64,000 nt of DNA from Thermostichus lividus PCC 6715 (GCF_002754935.1 NZ_CP018092.1:1054001-1118000); one strand, 5' to 3'. Counted from the stretch's first letter, positions 19,105 through 29,456 are shown. Numbers and translations: made by a program. Notes: generated by a model from the letters alone, not told the origin.

Positions 19105-19695
19105 ATGAGTAACATCCAGCGTATTACAGGCCGTGGCTTGCCCCTGCGCGGCAACGACATTGATACCGATCGCATCATTCCGGCACGCTTTCTCCGCTGT
19201 GTCACCTTTGATGGGTTAGGTGCCCACGTCTTTGCTGACGATCGCCACGCTGCCAATGGACAGCACCCCTTCGATGCCCCCCAGTATCAAGGGGCACGTC
19301 TGCTGGTGGTGAATGCCAATTTTGGCTGTGGCTCAAGTCGCGAACACGCCCCCCAAGCGATCGCCCGCTGGGGAATTCAAGCCTTGATTGGCGAAAGCTT
19401 TGCCGAAATTTTTGCCGGTAATTGCTTAGCGATGGGAGTGCCCTGCGTCACAGCAGCACCCGAAGCAATTCAACGGCTACAAACGCTGCTAGAGACGGCA
19501 CCGACTACAGAATTGGTGTTGAACCTTGAGACTCTGACCCTCAGTGGTGCGGACTTGACCCTAGAGGTAAGTATGCCCGACAGCACCCGCCAAATGCTGC
19601 TCTCTGGCCAATGGGATGCCTGCGGCCAACTGCTTGCTAACCTCACCCAGATTCACCAAGTGGCAGCCCAATTGCCCTATCTAGCTTATGCCTGA
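19105..19695 (+). CDS. leuD: 3-isopropylmalate dehydratase small subunit
   Basis: 196 residues. Motifs GNDIDTDRIIPARFL and FGCGSSREHAPQAI are the aconitase-family swivel-domain signatures. It pairs with LeuC in leucine synthesis; leuC is not in the window, as is common in cyanobacteria. The end overlaps the convergent glycosyltransferase by 10 bases. Confidence 0.93.
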   Translation: MSNIQRITGRGLPLRGNDIDTDRIIPARFLRCVTFDGLGAHVFADDRHAANGQHPFDAPQYQGARLLVVNANFGCGSSREHAPQAIARWGIQALIGESFAEIFAGNCLAMGVPCVTAAPEAIQRLQTLLETAPTTELVLNLETLTLSGADLTLEVSMPDSTRQMLLSGQWDACGQLLANLTQIHQVAAQLPYLAYA

Positions 19696-20642
19696 TCTAC
19701 CCGCAGCAGACGCAATGCCACCCCAAACAGGAAGCGGGTCACGGCCCAGCGGGGCGATCGCCCAGTAACTTCGGGTGCTTCCAACAGGCGGTACACAGCG
19801 GCGGCCTGCTGCCACTGTCGTCGCCGTAAAAACCGCCATGTGCCAGCCAAAATAAACTGGTGTAGGAAATCCCGCTGGGCGTGATGCAGTACCCTAGGGG
19901 GCAGAAGGTTAAGCTGGCGGGCTTCCTGAAAGATAGCACTGAGGTGACCGAGGGTCTGGGGCTGAAACATCCCCATGCTCAGGGCTTGATCGTGAATTGT
20001 ATAGGCTGCAGTGGCCAGAGGAACCGTATAGACTCCCGCAGTAGCAAAGAAGCGGAGCCATTGATAAATATCTGTAGCTTCACCGTAGGTGTGGCTAAAT
20101 TCCCCCACCCGCGCTAGGAGCGATCGCCGCCACACCAAGGCAGGAAAGCGGACAAAGGAGGAGTGCGATAAAAGTTGCCGTACCGCAGTGGCGGGTGGGA
20201 GCCACCGTGCCCGAGGCGGAATTTGTTTGCGCAAACAGTGCCCCTGCCCATCCACAAGATGCACCCCAAACAGGAACACATCATACCGCGAACCGTAGCA
20301 GTTCAGCGTATGCAGAAGATGGGGTATCCCCTGCGGTAGCAGATAATCATCATCGTGCAGTAACAGCACAAACTCGCCCCGCGCATAGGCCAAACTCTGA
20401 TTCCAATTGGCAACCATCCCCAAACGTTGCGGATTTTTGTGATATTGCCATGCCCCCTGCCAACCATGGAGAAGACACTCGACCTGTGGCGTGGCAAGGG
20501 TTGAATCATCCGTAATCACGAGTTCAATCGCCGCAGTCTGAGCTGGAGTCAGGGCACTCAGGATGGAGGTAACAGCAGTGCGCAGCCCATCGGGGCGGTT
20601 ATAGGCCGGAATGCAAATACTGAGTTGGGGCAGAGAGATCAC
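19686..20642 (-). CDS. Glycosyltransferase family 2
   Basis: 318 residues. The GT-A fold starts with QLSICIPAYNRPDGLRTAV, and the metal/UDP-binding acidic motif is LLLHDDDYLL. The C-terminal 120 residues lack membrane helices, suggesting a soluble transferase. Acceptor unknown. An IS200/605-like element starts 4 bases beyond its start codon (20,647), so its promoter region must lie in or beyond that element. Confidence 0.85.
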   Translation of the reverse strand: MISLPQLSICIPAYNRPDGLRTAVTSILSALTPAQTAAIELVITDDSTLATPQVECLLHGWQGAWQYHKNPQRLGMVANWNQSLAYARGEFVLLLHDDDYLLPQGIPHLLHTLNCYGSRYDVFLFGVHLVDGQGHCLRKQIPPRARWLPPATAVRQLLSHSSFVRFPALVWRRSLLARVGEFSHTYGEATDIYQWLRFFATAGVYTVPLATAAYTIHDQALSMGMFQPQTLGHLSAIFQEARQLNLLPPRVLHHAQRDFLHQFILAGTWRFLRRRQWQQAAAVYRLLEAPEVTGRSPRWAVTRFLFGVALRLLRVDQA

Positions 20643-20646
20643 ACCT

Positions 20647-20909
20647 TTGACACTCCCAGCACCTAAAGGTGGGGGATTCTTACGCAGTCCATAAACGAAC
20701 TCATAAAGGCGTTGTCAAGACGCCCCTACACAGTTCCTAGAGGCAAAGCCCCAAGGTTCTGCTTACTTGTAACAACTGTCGCCGATTGGGTTTTTCACCA
20801 AGGATGACGACCAAGTATAGTTTAGCACAGAGCAACTAAAGTTGCTTTAGGGCTTTTCCACCCTGTACTAAAGTACGGAGCTACCAAGCTAACCCTCTGT
20901 GTCACTCCT
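20647..20909 (-). mobile_element. ORF-less IS200/IS605-like element with HEARO/omega-RNA-like core (263 bp)
   Basis: Read on the minus strand, the left end AGGAGTGACACAG follows a TTGAT target-like flank. The right end has GAATCCCC, a hairpin and terminal GTCAA. Inside lie TGTGCTAAACTA (20,818-20,829), CATCCT (20,801-20,806) and CAAGTAAG (20,762-20,769) in that order. The 438-bp element at 57.2 kb has the same ends and the same internal order. No protein is encoded. The link to HEARO/IscB omega-RNA is inference from layout. Confidence 0.6.
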
Positions 20910-21007
20910 ATCAACCTGCACAGTTTGGTGCATAAATTGCTGTACTTTGCCGTTAAGGCAAGGGAATGTTGCTAGCACCCGAGAGCCAATTTGCAGGATC
21001 CACCGCT

Positions 21008-21970
21008 ATGACTACCCCGACCCTTGATCGCAACCGTTTGCAAGCTGCCTTGGCCTCCCTAAATCTTAGTTTAGAAGCAGAACTCACTCAATTTCGCTGC
21101 CATCGGCTTGTTCAGTCTCACCGTCCTCTCGAAACTCCTCAGCCAGGCAGTCCGGGGCTTACCGTGTCTGAGCCTCTAGACACCCCTGCTCCTGTCGTCA
21201 CCACCCCCATCGCTCCTGCAGCAGCCCCTGCCCCTGTTGAGCTGCCATCTTCTCTGAGCCTGCAGTCTGACGCCACGGCCGCCCAGAGCGATACGGACGA
21301 GTTTATCGACTTTGACCCAGCAGAACTGGCGGGACTATTGCCCCAGTCCTACACCAGCAGTGCCCCTGAAGCCGTTGCTTCCCCACCGCAGCAGCAGACC
21401 AAACGCCCCTTTGCCTCTACCCGCGAACTCCTCAAGCACGCTCGTCAGAATAACCGTCCGTGGTTTCAGCAGCAGGATCGCAACAGGTCGCACCATTTTC
21501 AACGTTGGCTGATCGTTATTGGGGTGCTTGCGGGACTCGGTGGCGGCACCCTTTTGTGGTTGGCACGGCAGGAGACTCCTACCGTGGTGGTGAACGAGGT
21601 ACCAGCGGACACCAGCCCGTCTGCTCCCCCCTCTGGCCCAAATATGGCCGCCCGCGAGTTTCCTGATGTTAACCGCAGTACCCTTGCGCAACTGGAGCCA
21701 GCGTCCTCCCCTGAACCTAGTCCAGCCCTATCGTCCCCATCGCCAGTGGTGGAATCTACCCCCTCCAAGGTATTTATTGAGCACGCGAGTAATGGCCGTT
21801 ACTATGTGCTTGCCCCCTATACCGAGCCGGCGGACTTAGCCAAAGTTCAGGAGATTTTGCCGGATGCGTTCTTAGTGGGTGATGGTGCTGAAACGAAGAT
21901 TCAGTTAGGCATGTTTGAGGATGAGGCTTCGGCGCAAGCCATGGTTAACCAACTGCGCGATCGCCTCTAA
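21008..21970 (+). CDS. SPOR-domain single-pass membrane protein
   Basis: 320 residues from ATG 21008 (upstream in-frame starts look non-coding). A Pro/Ala/Ser-rich cytoplasmic half is followed by one transmembrane helix (RWLIVIGVLAGLGGGTLLWL). After a second Pro/Ser linker, the C-terminus has a SPOR-like domain (SNGRYYVLAPYTEPADL... IQLGMFEDEASAQAMVNQL). SPOR domains bind denuded peptidoglycan at division sites, so a cell-envelope or septal role is likely. Confidence 0.75.
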   Translation: MTTPTLDRNRLQAALASLNLSLEAELTQFRCHRLVQSHRPLETPQPGSPGLTVSEPLDTPAPVVTTPIAPAAAPAPVELPSSLSLQSDATAAQSDTDEFIDFDPAELAGLLPQSYTSSAPEAVASPPQQQTKRPFASTRELLKHARQNNRPWFQQQDRNRSHHFQRWLIVIGVLAGLGGGTLLWLARQETPTVVVNEVPADTSPSAPPSGPNMAAREFPDVNRSTLAQLEPASSPEPSPALSSPSPVVESTPSKVFIEHASNGRYYVLAPYTEPADLAKVQEILPDAFLVGDGAETKIQLGMFEDEASAQAMVNQLRDRL

Positions 21971-22040
21971 GCGCGCCCCCTAATTGACGCTGCTGCCAAT
22001 CCCTTGCACTATAGGGGGTACGGTCTTATTTCCCTTGCCC

Positions 22041-22838
22041 ATGGCGCGTCGCCCCGTTACCCTACCCCAACTCCAGCAAAAAAAACAGCACGGTGATCCC
22101 ATTACGATGCTGACAGCATGGGATTATCTTTGGGCGCGGCTGCTCGATGCAGCAGGGGTTGATGTAATTTTGGTAGGGGATTCCCTAGGGATGGTGGCCT
22201 TGGGTTACAGCACCACGTTACCGGTCACCCTAGAGCAGATGATTCACCATGCGCGGGCGGTGCGGCGGGGGGTAACTGCTAGCTTTGTGGTGTGCGATCT
22301 GCCTTTTTTGAGTTATCACGAAAGCCCGGAACAGGCGCTGCGATCGGCGGGACAACTGGTAAAGGAAGCGGAGGTGCAAGCGGTGAAGATGGAGGGTGCC
22401 TCACCAGTGGTCTGTGCAGCCACTCAACGGCTTGTGGAAGCGGGGATTCCAGTTTTGGGTCATGTTGGATTACTGCCCCAGCGGGTGCATCAGTTGGGCG
22501 GGCTGCGGCAGCAGGGAAAAACTGAGCAGGCAGCAGAGGCAATTCTTGCCGACGCGATCGCCCTAGCTCAGGCGGGTGCCTTTGCCTTAATTCTTGAGCA
22601 TATTCCCAGTGAGCTCGCCCAACGCATTACTGCCAAACTAGAGATTCCCACCATTGGTATTGGTGCAGGGCCTCACTGCGATGGGCAAGTGCTGGTCACT
22701 GCCGATGTGCTGGGGTTGACCCCTCAAGCGCCGCCCTTTGCGCCGGTGTACGCTGACCTTGGTACGCAGGCGATCGCTGCGCTGCAGCAGTACTGTCACG
22801 ACGTGCGCTCCCGCATTTACCCGCCCCCTCAGCCCTAG
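22041..22838 (+). CDS. panB: 3-methyl-2-oxobutanoate hydroxymethyltransferase
   Basis: 265 residues from ATG 22041. [20 protein letters not shown] and [15 protein letters not shown] are PanB hallmarks, and VKMEGAS and [15 protein letters not shown] are also conserved. It makes ketopantoate for pantothenate/CoA synthesis. The stop overlaps the convergent ftrC end by 4 bases. Confidence 0.93.
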   Translation: MARRPVTLPQLQQKKQHGDPITMLTAWDYLWARLLDAAGVDVILVGDSLGMVALGYSTTLPVTLEQMIHHARAVRRGVTASFVVCDLPFLSYHESPEQALRSAGQLVKEAEVQAVKMEGASPVVCAATQRLVEAGIPVLGHVGLLPQRVHQLGGLRQQGKTEQAAEAILADAIALAQAGAFALILEHIPSELAQRITAKLEIPTIGIGAGPHCDGQVLVTADVLGLTPQAPPFAPVYADLGTQAIAALQQYCHDVRSRIYPPPQP

Positions 22839-23206
22839 GACACCGTAAAACGGTTTGTTTCCTCGCGAATTTGTTCAAAGGTAATTGTTTGCTGGGTGCC
22901 CACAAACGGATTATCTGGTGTCAAAAATAGTAAACAGTGGCATTCGCGCCGTTCTCGCATGGGTACACAGGGGCAGTTCCAGTAGGCTGCCGCCACTTCC
23001 GCTTCCTTATCTTCGTAGTGTCGGCAGGGGCACAGGGGCGATCCATAATCGTCTTTGTGTTTGGCTAAACCTTCTAAAACAACCGCAGTGGTTCCTAGAT
23101 CAGCGCAAAAGTAGGTTCCTGTTCGTTGGGCATAGGTTTCCGCAAATTTGCGCACGGCTTCTAAATTTTTGTCAGAGGCTTGCTGTGGCTTGTAGGCATT
23201 ACTCAT
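22835..23206 (-). CDS. ftrC: Ferredoxin-thioredoxin reductase catalytic chain
   Basis: 123 residues from ATG 23206. The cysteine pattern that binds the 4Fe-4S cluster and the redox disulfide is present: [34 protein letters not shown]. It passes electrons from photosystem I-reduced ferredoxin to thioredoxin. The variable chain is not in the window. Confidence 0.94.
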   Translation of the reverse strand: MSNAYKPQQASDKNLEAVRKFAETYAQRTGTYFCADLGTTAVVLEGLAKHKDDYGSPLCPCRHYEDKEAEVAAAYWNCPCVPMRERRECHCLLFLTPDNPFVGTQQTITFEQIREETNRFTVS

Positions 23207-23294
23207 GGCACAATTTGCGACGGAGGACATTCCTATAGTTTGACATACTCCCTAGCCTAACGTCACAGAGATTCCAACGGTGTTACTACACGTA

Positions 23295-24044
23295 TTACAA
23301 GCTGAGGATTTGAATCGTTGTTGTTTGTGGCAAATTCCCCGCTGAGACCGCAAGTGAGCTACTGCCACTTCGCCGCACAGGGGTACCTTCCATCACCGCT
23401 AAAAAGTCATCTAAGCCCGTTAGATCGCAATTGTTTGGATCAGAGGCGGCGGTGCGAAAGTGCGACGGAATGACTAAACGGGGTTGCAATAACTCAATCG
23501 CAGCTTTGGCCTCTGCCGCAGTATAGGCTTTGTCAGTGCCCCCCACAGGCACAATCATCACATCGGGTCGGCCCATGAGAATTTTTTGCTCAATGCTGAG
23601 GGGCATAGCAATTCCCCCCATATGGAGAATGTTGACCCCCCCCTGCTGCCACCGCCACACAACATTAACACCAAAGCGAAAGCCACCCACGCGATCGTGG
23701 TTTGTCCGAATTCCCTGAATTGTCAGACCATTGACTTTATAGTTACCCGGTTGAAACAGCAGCTTCGGGCGACCCGGCAGCCCTTCAATGTACCCCTCAT
23801 CCAGTAAGCGGCTGCTAATCATGACAATATCTACAGCAACGCGGGGGGGGCGTAACCCTTTGGTACATCCCATGGGACGAAAAGGATTCACAAGAACCCG
23901 CTGGCCACTGCCGCTAAACAGAAAGCAAGTGTGCCCCAGCCATTGTAGTGACAGTCCTGCTCCTTGCGCGTGAGCCGCCCAATGTCCTCCTAAACTGGCG
24001 ATCGCCCCTACCTGCGCCCAACGCAAAAACTGTCGCCGTTCCAT
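23295..24044 (-). CDS. UlaG-like MBL-fold protein with Tat-type signal
   Basis: 249 residues from ATG 24044. The N-terminus has MERRQFLRWAQVG and a hydrophobic stretch ending AHAQG, which fits a twin-arginine signal. The domain starts LQWLGHTCFLF and resembles lactonase/UlaG-type metallo-beta-lactamase folds. Only part of the usual metal-ligand set is obvious (GHT, the Asp in NPF/DIVMIS, NHD, SHF). Probably periplasmic or lumenal; activity unknown. Confidence 0.75.
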   Translation of the reverse strand: MERRQFLRWAQVGAIASLGGHWAAHAQGAGLSLQWLGHTCFLFSGSGQRVLVNPFRPMGCTKGLRPPRVAVDIVMISSRLLDEGYIEGLPGRPKLLFQPGNYKVNGLTIQGIRTNHDRVGGFRFGVNVVWRWQQGGVNILHMGGIAMPLSIEQKILMGRPDVMIVPVGGTDKAYTAAEAKAAIELLQPRLVIPSHFRTAASDPNNCDLTGLDDFLAVMEGTPVRRSGSSSLAVSAGNLPQTTTIQILSL

Positions 24045-24108
24045 AGGTCTCCCCACAGTGCATTCCCAGCTAAGTATAGAGAAAAATTGGCTTATGCCGC
24101 GAGGCTAG

Positions 24109-24711
24109 TTAAGGCCGCTGACGGGCAACTGTTGCCAAAAAGTTCCTAAGCAAGTCTTTGCCGCAGCGGGTCAAGATACTTTCAGGATGGAACTGTACCC
24201 CTTCAAGGGTGGGATACTGCCGATGGCGAACCCCCATAATCAGGTTATCTGCCGTCCATGCCGTAATTTCTAAGACATCGGGACAAGTCTCGCGGTCAAT
24301 GACCAAACTGTGGTAACGAGTGGCAGTAAATGGTTGAGCCAAACCTTCAAAGACTCCTACCCCAGCATGATAGATGTCGGAAGTTTTACCGTGCATCAGA
24401 GTTGGTGCCAATGTAATAGTGCCACCAAACACCTCGCCAATCGCTTGATGCCCTAAGCACACCCCTAAAATAGGACACTTAGGCGCGTAGGCGCGAATCA
24501 CTGCTTCGGAAATACCAGCATCTGCTGGCCGCCCGGGTCCCGGAGAAATGACGATGCCGTCTGGGGCTAGGGTCTCAATATCGGCAAGGGTGATCTTGTC
24601 ATTGCGAAAAACACGGAGATCAGCAGCAACGGCAAACTCCGTAGCTAGCTCCCCCAAGTATTGAACCAAGTTGTAGGTGAAGCTATCATAGTTGTCGATC
24701 ACAATAATCAA
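24109..24711 (-). CDS. trpG: Anthranilate/aminodeoxychorismate synthase glutaminase subunit
   Basis: 200 residues of class I glutamine amidotransferase. The nucleophile Cys is in [13 protein letters not shown], and the His/Glu pair is in [24 protein letters not shown] is typical of TrpG/PabA. The same subunit may serve both tryptophan and folate synthesis; the synthase large subunit is not nearby. Confidence 0.9.
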   Translation of the reverse strand: MIIVIDNYDSFTYNLVQYLGELATEFAVAADLRVFRNDKITLADIETLAPDGIVISPGPGRPADAGISEAVIRAYAPKCPILGVCLGHQAIGEVFGGTITLAPTLMHGKTSDIYHAGVGVFEGLAQPFTATRYHSLVIDRETCPDVLEITAWTADNLIMGVRHRQYPTLEGVQFHPESILTRCGKDLLRNFLATVARQRP

Positions 24712-24862
24712 TGGCTAACAGCCTCCAAAGTTGCAGTGTCCCGTCATTTTACCGTTGAAAGGAGGGGAGATCGCTTTCTCCCCCATGGGTAGCAAGCTAG
24801 GACGCATGGATGGTAGCAGAGTCATGGGTAGCTCTCCTGCTGAACGCGAAGGGAGTGTCAAA

Positions 24863-25501
24863 CTAGGCATAGTGATGATCCATGGCCCAGCGAGCCAGCT
24901 CTGTACGGTTGTGAAGTCCTGTTTTCCCTAGCATATTACTCACATGGCTTTCTACGGTGCGCTGACTGACATGCAGTTCCGCGGCAATTTCGCGGTTAGC
25001 CAACCCCCGCGCCACGTACTGCAAGATGCGGGTTTCCGTGGGGGTTAGCTCAACCCCCGGGGGCGGTGTCGGCGCTGTGGGGGAGGTGCGCTGCTGCTCT
25101 CGCAACCGTGCGGTTTGCTTCAGTAAGGCTTGCACTTGGGCGAGCAGTTCATCGGGTTCAAAGGGTTTGACAAGATACACATCGCCTCCTGTTTGTAGCC
25201 CCTTGATGCGATCGTGGGTTTGCCCCTTAGCGGAAAGAAACAATACCGGTAACCAGTGTAAATGCTGATGCTGTCGCATTGTACTGACAAAGCTATAACC
25301 ATCCATCTGCGGCATCATCACATCACAAATAATCAGATCAGGCGTATGCTGTTGCAATTGGTCTAGGGCTTCACGACCGTGGGCGGCGGTGAGTACTGCG
25401 TAGCCCTGCATTTCCAAGTAGTCTTTCACTAGCAAGACTAAGTTGGGGTCATCATCTACCAGCAAAATGGTGGCGCTTTGGCGGTTATGGGTCTGGGTCA
25501 T
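24863..25501 (-). CDS. NarL/LuxR-type response regulator (Ycf29-like)
   Basis: 212 residues. The receiver domain has LLVDDDPN, phospho-acceptor Asp in LIICDVMMPQMDG and Lys in YLVKPFEPDEL. A Pro/Thr linker follows, then a LuxR helix-turn-helix (LTPTETRILQYVARGLANREIAAEL..., TVESHVSNM). The layout fits the cyanobacterial/plastid Ycf29 group. No histidine kinase is adjacent; target genes unknown. Confidence 0.86.
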   Translation of the reverse strand: MTQTHNRQSATILLVDDDPNLVLLVKDYLEMQGYAVLTAAHGREALDQLQQHTPDLIICDVMMPQMDGYSFVSTMRQHQHLHWLPVLFLSAKGQTHDRIKGLQTGGDVYLVKPFEPDELLAQVQALLKQTARLREQQRTSPTAPTPPPGVELTPTETRILQYVARGLANREIAAELHVSQRTVESHVSNMLGKTGLHNRTELARWAMDHHYA

Positions 25502-25619
25502 GGCGTTAACGCAGCGGCAGGAGCATTTCTAGGGTGAGCGCGTTTAATCTGCCCCTATTCTAAATTGCCCCATCACTTGCCCCAGCCTTTTATCTTAAAC
25601 CTCCGAGATACCCCGGTTT

Positions 25620-26175
25620 GTCTGTAGGGCGGGGAGGGATAGGAGCAGCAGTCCCAGACTGCCAAATGCAAACTTACAAGTTATAATTTAACGCATGGAA
25701 AAGGCTTACAGCTATCGTTTCTATCCAACCCCTGAGCAAGAAAGCTTGCTGAGGAAAATGTTTGACTGTGTCCGACTGGTGTACAACCGAGCGGTGACAG
25801 CGCGAACTGACGCATGGGATGAACCGCAAGAGCGAGTTGAATACGTCCAACCCTCTGCCATGCTGACGGAGTGGAAAAAACAGGATGACTTCCAGTTTTT
25901 GAATGAAGTTAGCAGCGCTCCCTTGCAACAAAGATTCAGGCATCTGCAAACCGCCTTCACCAACTGCTTTGCGGGACGAGCGGGATACCCACAGTTCAAC
26001 AAGAAGCGCAACGGCGGCAGTTTGGCCGTGGGACACACGCTATCCGCCTGTGGAGGGTTCGCCTTGGCGGCGCGGAGCGCTAACGTAATAAGGGTGGCGG
26101 CAGTTGCAATGAAGCAGGAACCTACGTCGTGAGACTTGGGAATCCCCGTCCTCTAGAGGACAGGGAGGATGTCAA
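25620..26175 (+). mobile_element. Degenerate IS200/IS605 element carrying internally deleted tnpB
   Basis: The right end is clear: GAATCCCC, a GTCCTCTAGAGGAC hairpin, then GGATGTCAA ending at 26,175. The left part has GC-rich inverted sequence near 25,625-25,665 upstream of the tnpB start. Left boundary approximate. The right end matches the two ORF-less elements at 20.6 and 57.2 kb. Confidence 0.65.
25695..26132 (+). pseudogene. tnpB remnant with large internal deletion
   Basis: The first ~110 residues are TnpB-like (EKAYSYRFYPTPEQESLLRKMFDCVRLVYNRAV, then YPQFNKKRNGG). The text then jumps to a C-terminal-tail-like stretch (ACGGFALAARSAN, KQEPTS) and stops, giving 145 residues instead of about 400. 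The RuvC and zinc-ribbon regions are missing, so it cannot be an active nuclease. Confidence 0.75.
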
Positions 26176-26226
26176 ATTAGGCGCAGCTAAGCCGTAGCAG
26201 GAGTGTTATCGGTGGGAGGAGTGCGT

Positions 26227-27711
26227 ATGGACAACCAAGTGATGTGGCAAAAGAGTCTTTGGCTTCTGGGTCACTTGAGCGGGCTGTTACTGATGGCCAT
26301 TCCGGGGGCGATCGCCCAACCAAGGACAACCGCTGCAGATCTCATCCCCCTCAATCCCAATCCTGATCCCCTCTACTTACCCAGCCGGCCTGAGCAGGTC
26401 ACTATTGATGTCGATCGCCCCATTACCCTCACCGAGGCGATTGAATTGGCACGCCGCAATAATCGGCAGTTACAAATTATTGAGGCTCAACTGCAACAGA
26501 GCCGGGCAGTATTGCGCCAAGCTGAATCAGCCTTGTATCCTACCCTGTCGTTCCAAACAAATATTAGCCGTACCGATTCGGCGGCCATTCGTCTGCAAAA
26601 TGCCCAAGCACAGCAGGCATTTATCAAGGGCGGTGGTCTGGGGATACCACCTGTGCCCTTAAACACCACCAGTAACACCTGGACCAATACGGTTCAGTTA
26701 GGCTACAACATCTTTACAGCGGGGCAGCGCTCCGGCAGCATTCAAGCAGCGCGGGAACAGGTGCGCAATGCCGAACTGGATCTGCAACGCCAATTTGAGC
26801 AACTGCGCCAAGATGTGGCCAACGACTACTACAATATTCAGCAGGCAGAAGCACTGGTGCGCATTGGCCAAGCCGCTGTCCAAAACTCGCAAATTAGTTT
26901 GCGGGATGCCGTAGCTCGGGAACGGGCCGGCCTCGGCACACTCTTTGACGTGTTAACTGCCGAAGTGCAATTGGCCAACAACCAACAGCAGTTGGTGCAA
27001 GCCCAAAGCCAGCTAAAAACGGCACAGCGGCAACTGGCGAAAACCCTGAGCCTAAATGATAAGGCGACTGTGCAGGCCGCAGACCCCATTCAAGTGGTGG
27101 GGGAATGGAAACTTTCCCTCGAAGAGAGTATTACCCTTGCCTTCCGCAATCGGGTTGAACTGGAGCAACAGCTTGCCCAGCGCAATACTGCCTTGCAACA
27201 GCGGCGCGTGGCCTTGGGGAACCTAGGCCCCCAACTGGTGGCCGGGGGCAGCTTTAATACCACCGATGACCTGAGTGATTCCCTTGCTCCCCGCTGGGGC
27301 TATACCGTCGGTGGCCAAATGAATTGGACGCTGTTTGATGGCGGCGTCTCCCGTGCCAGTGCGGCGCAGCAAGAAAGTTCAGCGGCGATCGCTGAAGCCC
27401 AGTACGCAGCGTTTAAGAACCTGATTCGCTTTCAAGTAGAGCAAGCCTACTACACCTTGAAGTCTAGCCAAGAGAACATCCGCACCAATGAAGTAGCGGT
27501 GCGCCAAGCAACGGAAGGCTTACGGTTAGCGCGGCTGCGGTTTCAGGCGGGGATTGGCACCCAAGCGGAGGTAAGTAATGCTGAAACGTCCTTGATTCAG
27601 GCGCAAAGCAACCTCCTTAGCTCAACTATTGACTACAACCGCGCTATTGCCGCACTGCAGCGGTTTGTGAGTGGCTTACCCCTAAATCCGCAAACAGCTT
27701 CTACTCCCTAA
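26227..27711 (+). CDS. TolC-family outer membrane efflux protein
   Basis: 494 residues from ATG 26227, chosen for the GGGAGGAG ribosome-binding site just upstream. A signal peptide ends near AIPGAIAQP. Two repeats of the TolC fold follow, each starting with [14 protein letters not shown] / [14 protein letters not shown], with long helical Gln/Ala-rich stretches. It forms the outer-membrane channel of tripartite efflux or type I secretion. truB follows with a 1-base overlap. Confidence 0.9.
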   Translation: MDNQVMWQKSLWLLGHLSGLLLMAIPGAIAQPRTTAADLIPLNPNPDPLYLPSRPEQVTIDVDRPITLTEAIELARRNNRQLQIIEAQLQQSRAVLRQAESALYPTLSFQTNISRTDSAAIRLQNAQAQQAFIKGGGLGIPPVPLNTTSNTWTNTVQLGYNIFTAGQRSGSIQAAREQVRNAELDLQRQFEQLRQDVANDYYNIQQAEALVRIGQAAVQNSQISLRDAVARERAGLGTLFDVLTAEVQLANNQQQLVQAQSQLKTAQRQLAKTLSLNDKATVQAADPIQVVGEWKLSLEESITLAFRNRVELEQQLAQRNTALQQRRVALGNLGPQLVAGGSFNTTDDLSDSLAPRWGYTVGGQMNWTLFDGGVSRASAAQQESSAAIAEAQYAAFKNLIRFQVEQAYYTLKSSQENIRTNEVAVRQATEGLRLARLRFQAGIGTQAEVSNAETSLIQAQSNLLSSTIDYNRAIAALQRFVSGLPLNPQTASTP

Positions 27712-28580
27712 TGCTGGGCTTTTTGAATCTGGATAAACCGGCAAACTACACCTCCCACGACTGCATTGCCCAACTGCGGCGGCAACTGCACTACAAACGT
27801 ATTGGTCATGGGGGTACCTTAGATCCGATGGCTACAGGGGTGCTGCCGATCGCCATCGGAGCGGCTACGCGGCTGCTGCCGTATCTGCCACAGACAAAGG
27901 TTTATGTTGGCACCATTCGCTTTGGCCTGACCACAACCACCGATGACATTACCGGCACCGTGCTGACTTCTACGACGGCGCAGCAGTTAACCGTGGCAGC
28001 CATTGAAGCCATCCTTCCTCAGTTTATTGGCACTATTGAGCAACGCCCCCCCGCCTATAGCGCCATCCAAGTTTCAGGACAGCGGCTCTATGCCCGTGCC
28101 CGCGCGGGTGAGGTGGTCAATGCGCCCCTGCGAACGGTTGAGATTAACGCCATTGATCTGTTGATGTGGCAGCCGGGGGATCAACCAGAAGTGACCTTGC
28201 GCATTACCTGTGGCAGTGGCACCTATATTCGCGCCCTTGCCCGGGATCTGGGGGGTGCTCTGGGGGTGGGGGGCACCCTCTGCGCCTTGCGGCGGGTTGA
28301 AAGTGGCGGCTTGCCCATTGAGCAGAGCGTAGCCTTAGACCAGATCACCGTAACCGATTTACCGCTGCTGTCGCCCCAAAGGGTTTTAGCACATTTGCCG
28401 TGGGTGGCGCTGGAGGCTGGGCAAGTGACAGATTGGTACCATGGGCGAGGGGTACTAGGGGACTGGCACCAACCTGAGAATACCCTGATGGGGGTCACCT
28501 GTGCCGCTACTCAAGCCTGTTTGGGGCTTGGCATCAGCATCGGCGATCGCCTTCAACCTAAGGTTGTGCTGAGGGACTAA
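27711..28580 (+). CDS. truB: tRNA pseudouridine(55) synthase
   Basis: 289 residues. The catalytic Asp is in [19 protein letters not shown]. The [17 protein letters not shown] and [20 protein letters not shown] blocks are typical. The start overlaps the tolC stop (TAATG), indicating coupling. Confidence 0.93.
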   Translation: MLGFLNLDKPANYTSHDCIAQLRRQLHYKRIGHGGTLDPMATGVLPIAIGAATRLLPYLPQTKVYVGTIRFGLTTTTDDITGTVLTSTTAQQLTVAAIEAILPQFIGTIEQRPPAYSAIQVSGQRLYARARAGEVVNAPLRTVEINAIDLLMWQPGDQPEVTLRITCGSGTYIRALARDLGGALGVGGTLCALRRVESGGLPIEQSVALDQITVTDLPLLSPQRVLAHLPWVALEAGQVTDWYHGRGVLGDWHQPENTLMGVTCAATQACLGLGISIGDRLQPKVVLRD

Positions 28581-28592
28581 GGGAATTGCCCC

Positions 28593-29456
28593 TCAAACCA
28601 CACTCAACTGTTGAAGTAACCAAAACCCTTGTAACTGCTCTTGCTGGGGTCTCTCCTGCACGGCAATGAAGTGTAGCCCCCTGCTGGCCTTGCATGCCTC
28701 CATAAAGGCTGTGATTTCCCCTCGCAGTGCCTCGGTTCGCAAGCGAGCTAACACCCAGCGATCGCTGGCACCACTGTCGAGAATCAGCAGCGGTTGTGGC
28801 TCAGATTCAAGGGAAAGGTAGGCCGGTTCTAGCCCTGAGAGCCAACCCGCCAGAGGTAGGGCGCGCTGTGAGTAAATGATGACCCCCGGAATAATCGTGT
28901 CTGGCGCTAACTGTAAAAAGGGTAAGGGCGGAATATCCCCAAAGGGCAGTTGCCATTCATGGGCTGTTGCTAGCTCCTGCCAAGGCAAGGCGGTGACCTG
29001 CCAGCGATCGCCCATGAGGGCGGGGGGTAACGGTTCGGGGGCAGGGGGCAACAATTGCAGAGCCTCGGCAAGCTCTGCCTGATAGTTGGCTAAGCTGGGA
29101 TAAACGTGGGCGTGGCGCTCTCGCAACCAGTGGTAGAGGGCAAAGGTGCGCCGACTGGCCAGCATCCCTAACCCAGCAGCTGTGCCCCCACGCGTAATGA
29201 TAGCGCTCATGGCACGGCGAAAAAACCGTACGCGATCGGGCTGAGTGTCGGCGGCTAGGCCAAACTGCTGCTGCCACTCCCCTAATGCTTCCCCAAGAGC
29301 CGCCTGTAACCAGCGGGCATTGGCTTCAGTACCTGAACAGGTTTTGCTGAACTGAAACTGTAACTGGCGATCGCAAATGAGCAATTCCCAAATTTTTTTG
29401 TTGTTTTCATCCACTACAGGTCGGGAATAAAAATCTAGCTCCCATATCCTATCCAT
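28593..29456 (-). CDS. Tab2/Atab2-family RNA-binding protein
   Basis: 287 residues from ATG 29456. The opening MDRIWELDFYSRPVVDENN KKIWELLIC and the middle RRTFALYHWLRERHAHVYP are Tab2/Atab2 family signatures. In chloroplasts these proteins bind the psaB 5' region and help its translation; in cyanobacteria the role is presumed photosystem-related. It converges on truB. Confidence 0.85.
   Translation of the reverse strand: MDRIWELDFYSRPVVDENNKKIWELLICDRQLQFQFSKTCSGTEANARWLQAALGEALGEWQQQFGLAADTQPDRVRFFRRAMSAIITRGGTAAGLGMLASRRTFALYHWLRERHAHVYPSLANYQAELAEALQLLPPAPEPLPPALMGDRWQVTALPWQELATAHEWQLPFGDIPPLPFLQLAPDTIIPGVIIYSQRALPLAGWLSGLEPAYLSLESEPQPLLILDSGASDRWVLARLRTEALRGEITAFMEACKASRGLHFIAVQERPQQEQLQGFWLLQQLSVV

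Noticed and set aside
24840-24862. GGGAGTGTCAAA near the regulator stop, like an IS200/605 right end
   Set aside because: The GAATCCCC block and paired hairpin of the other right ends are absent.
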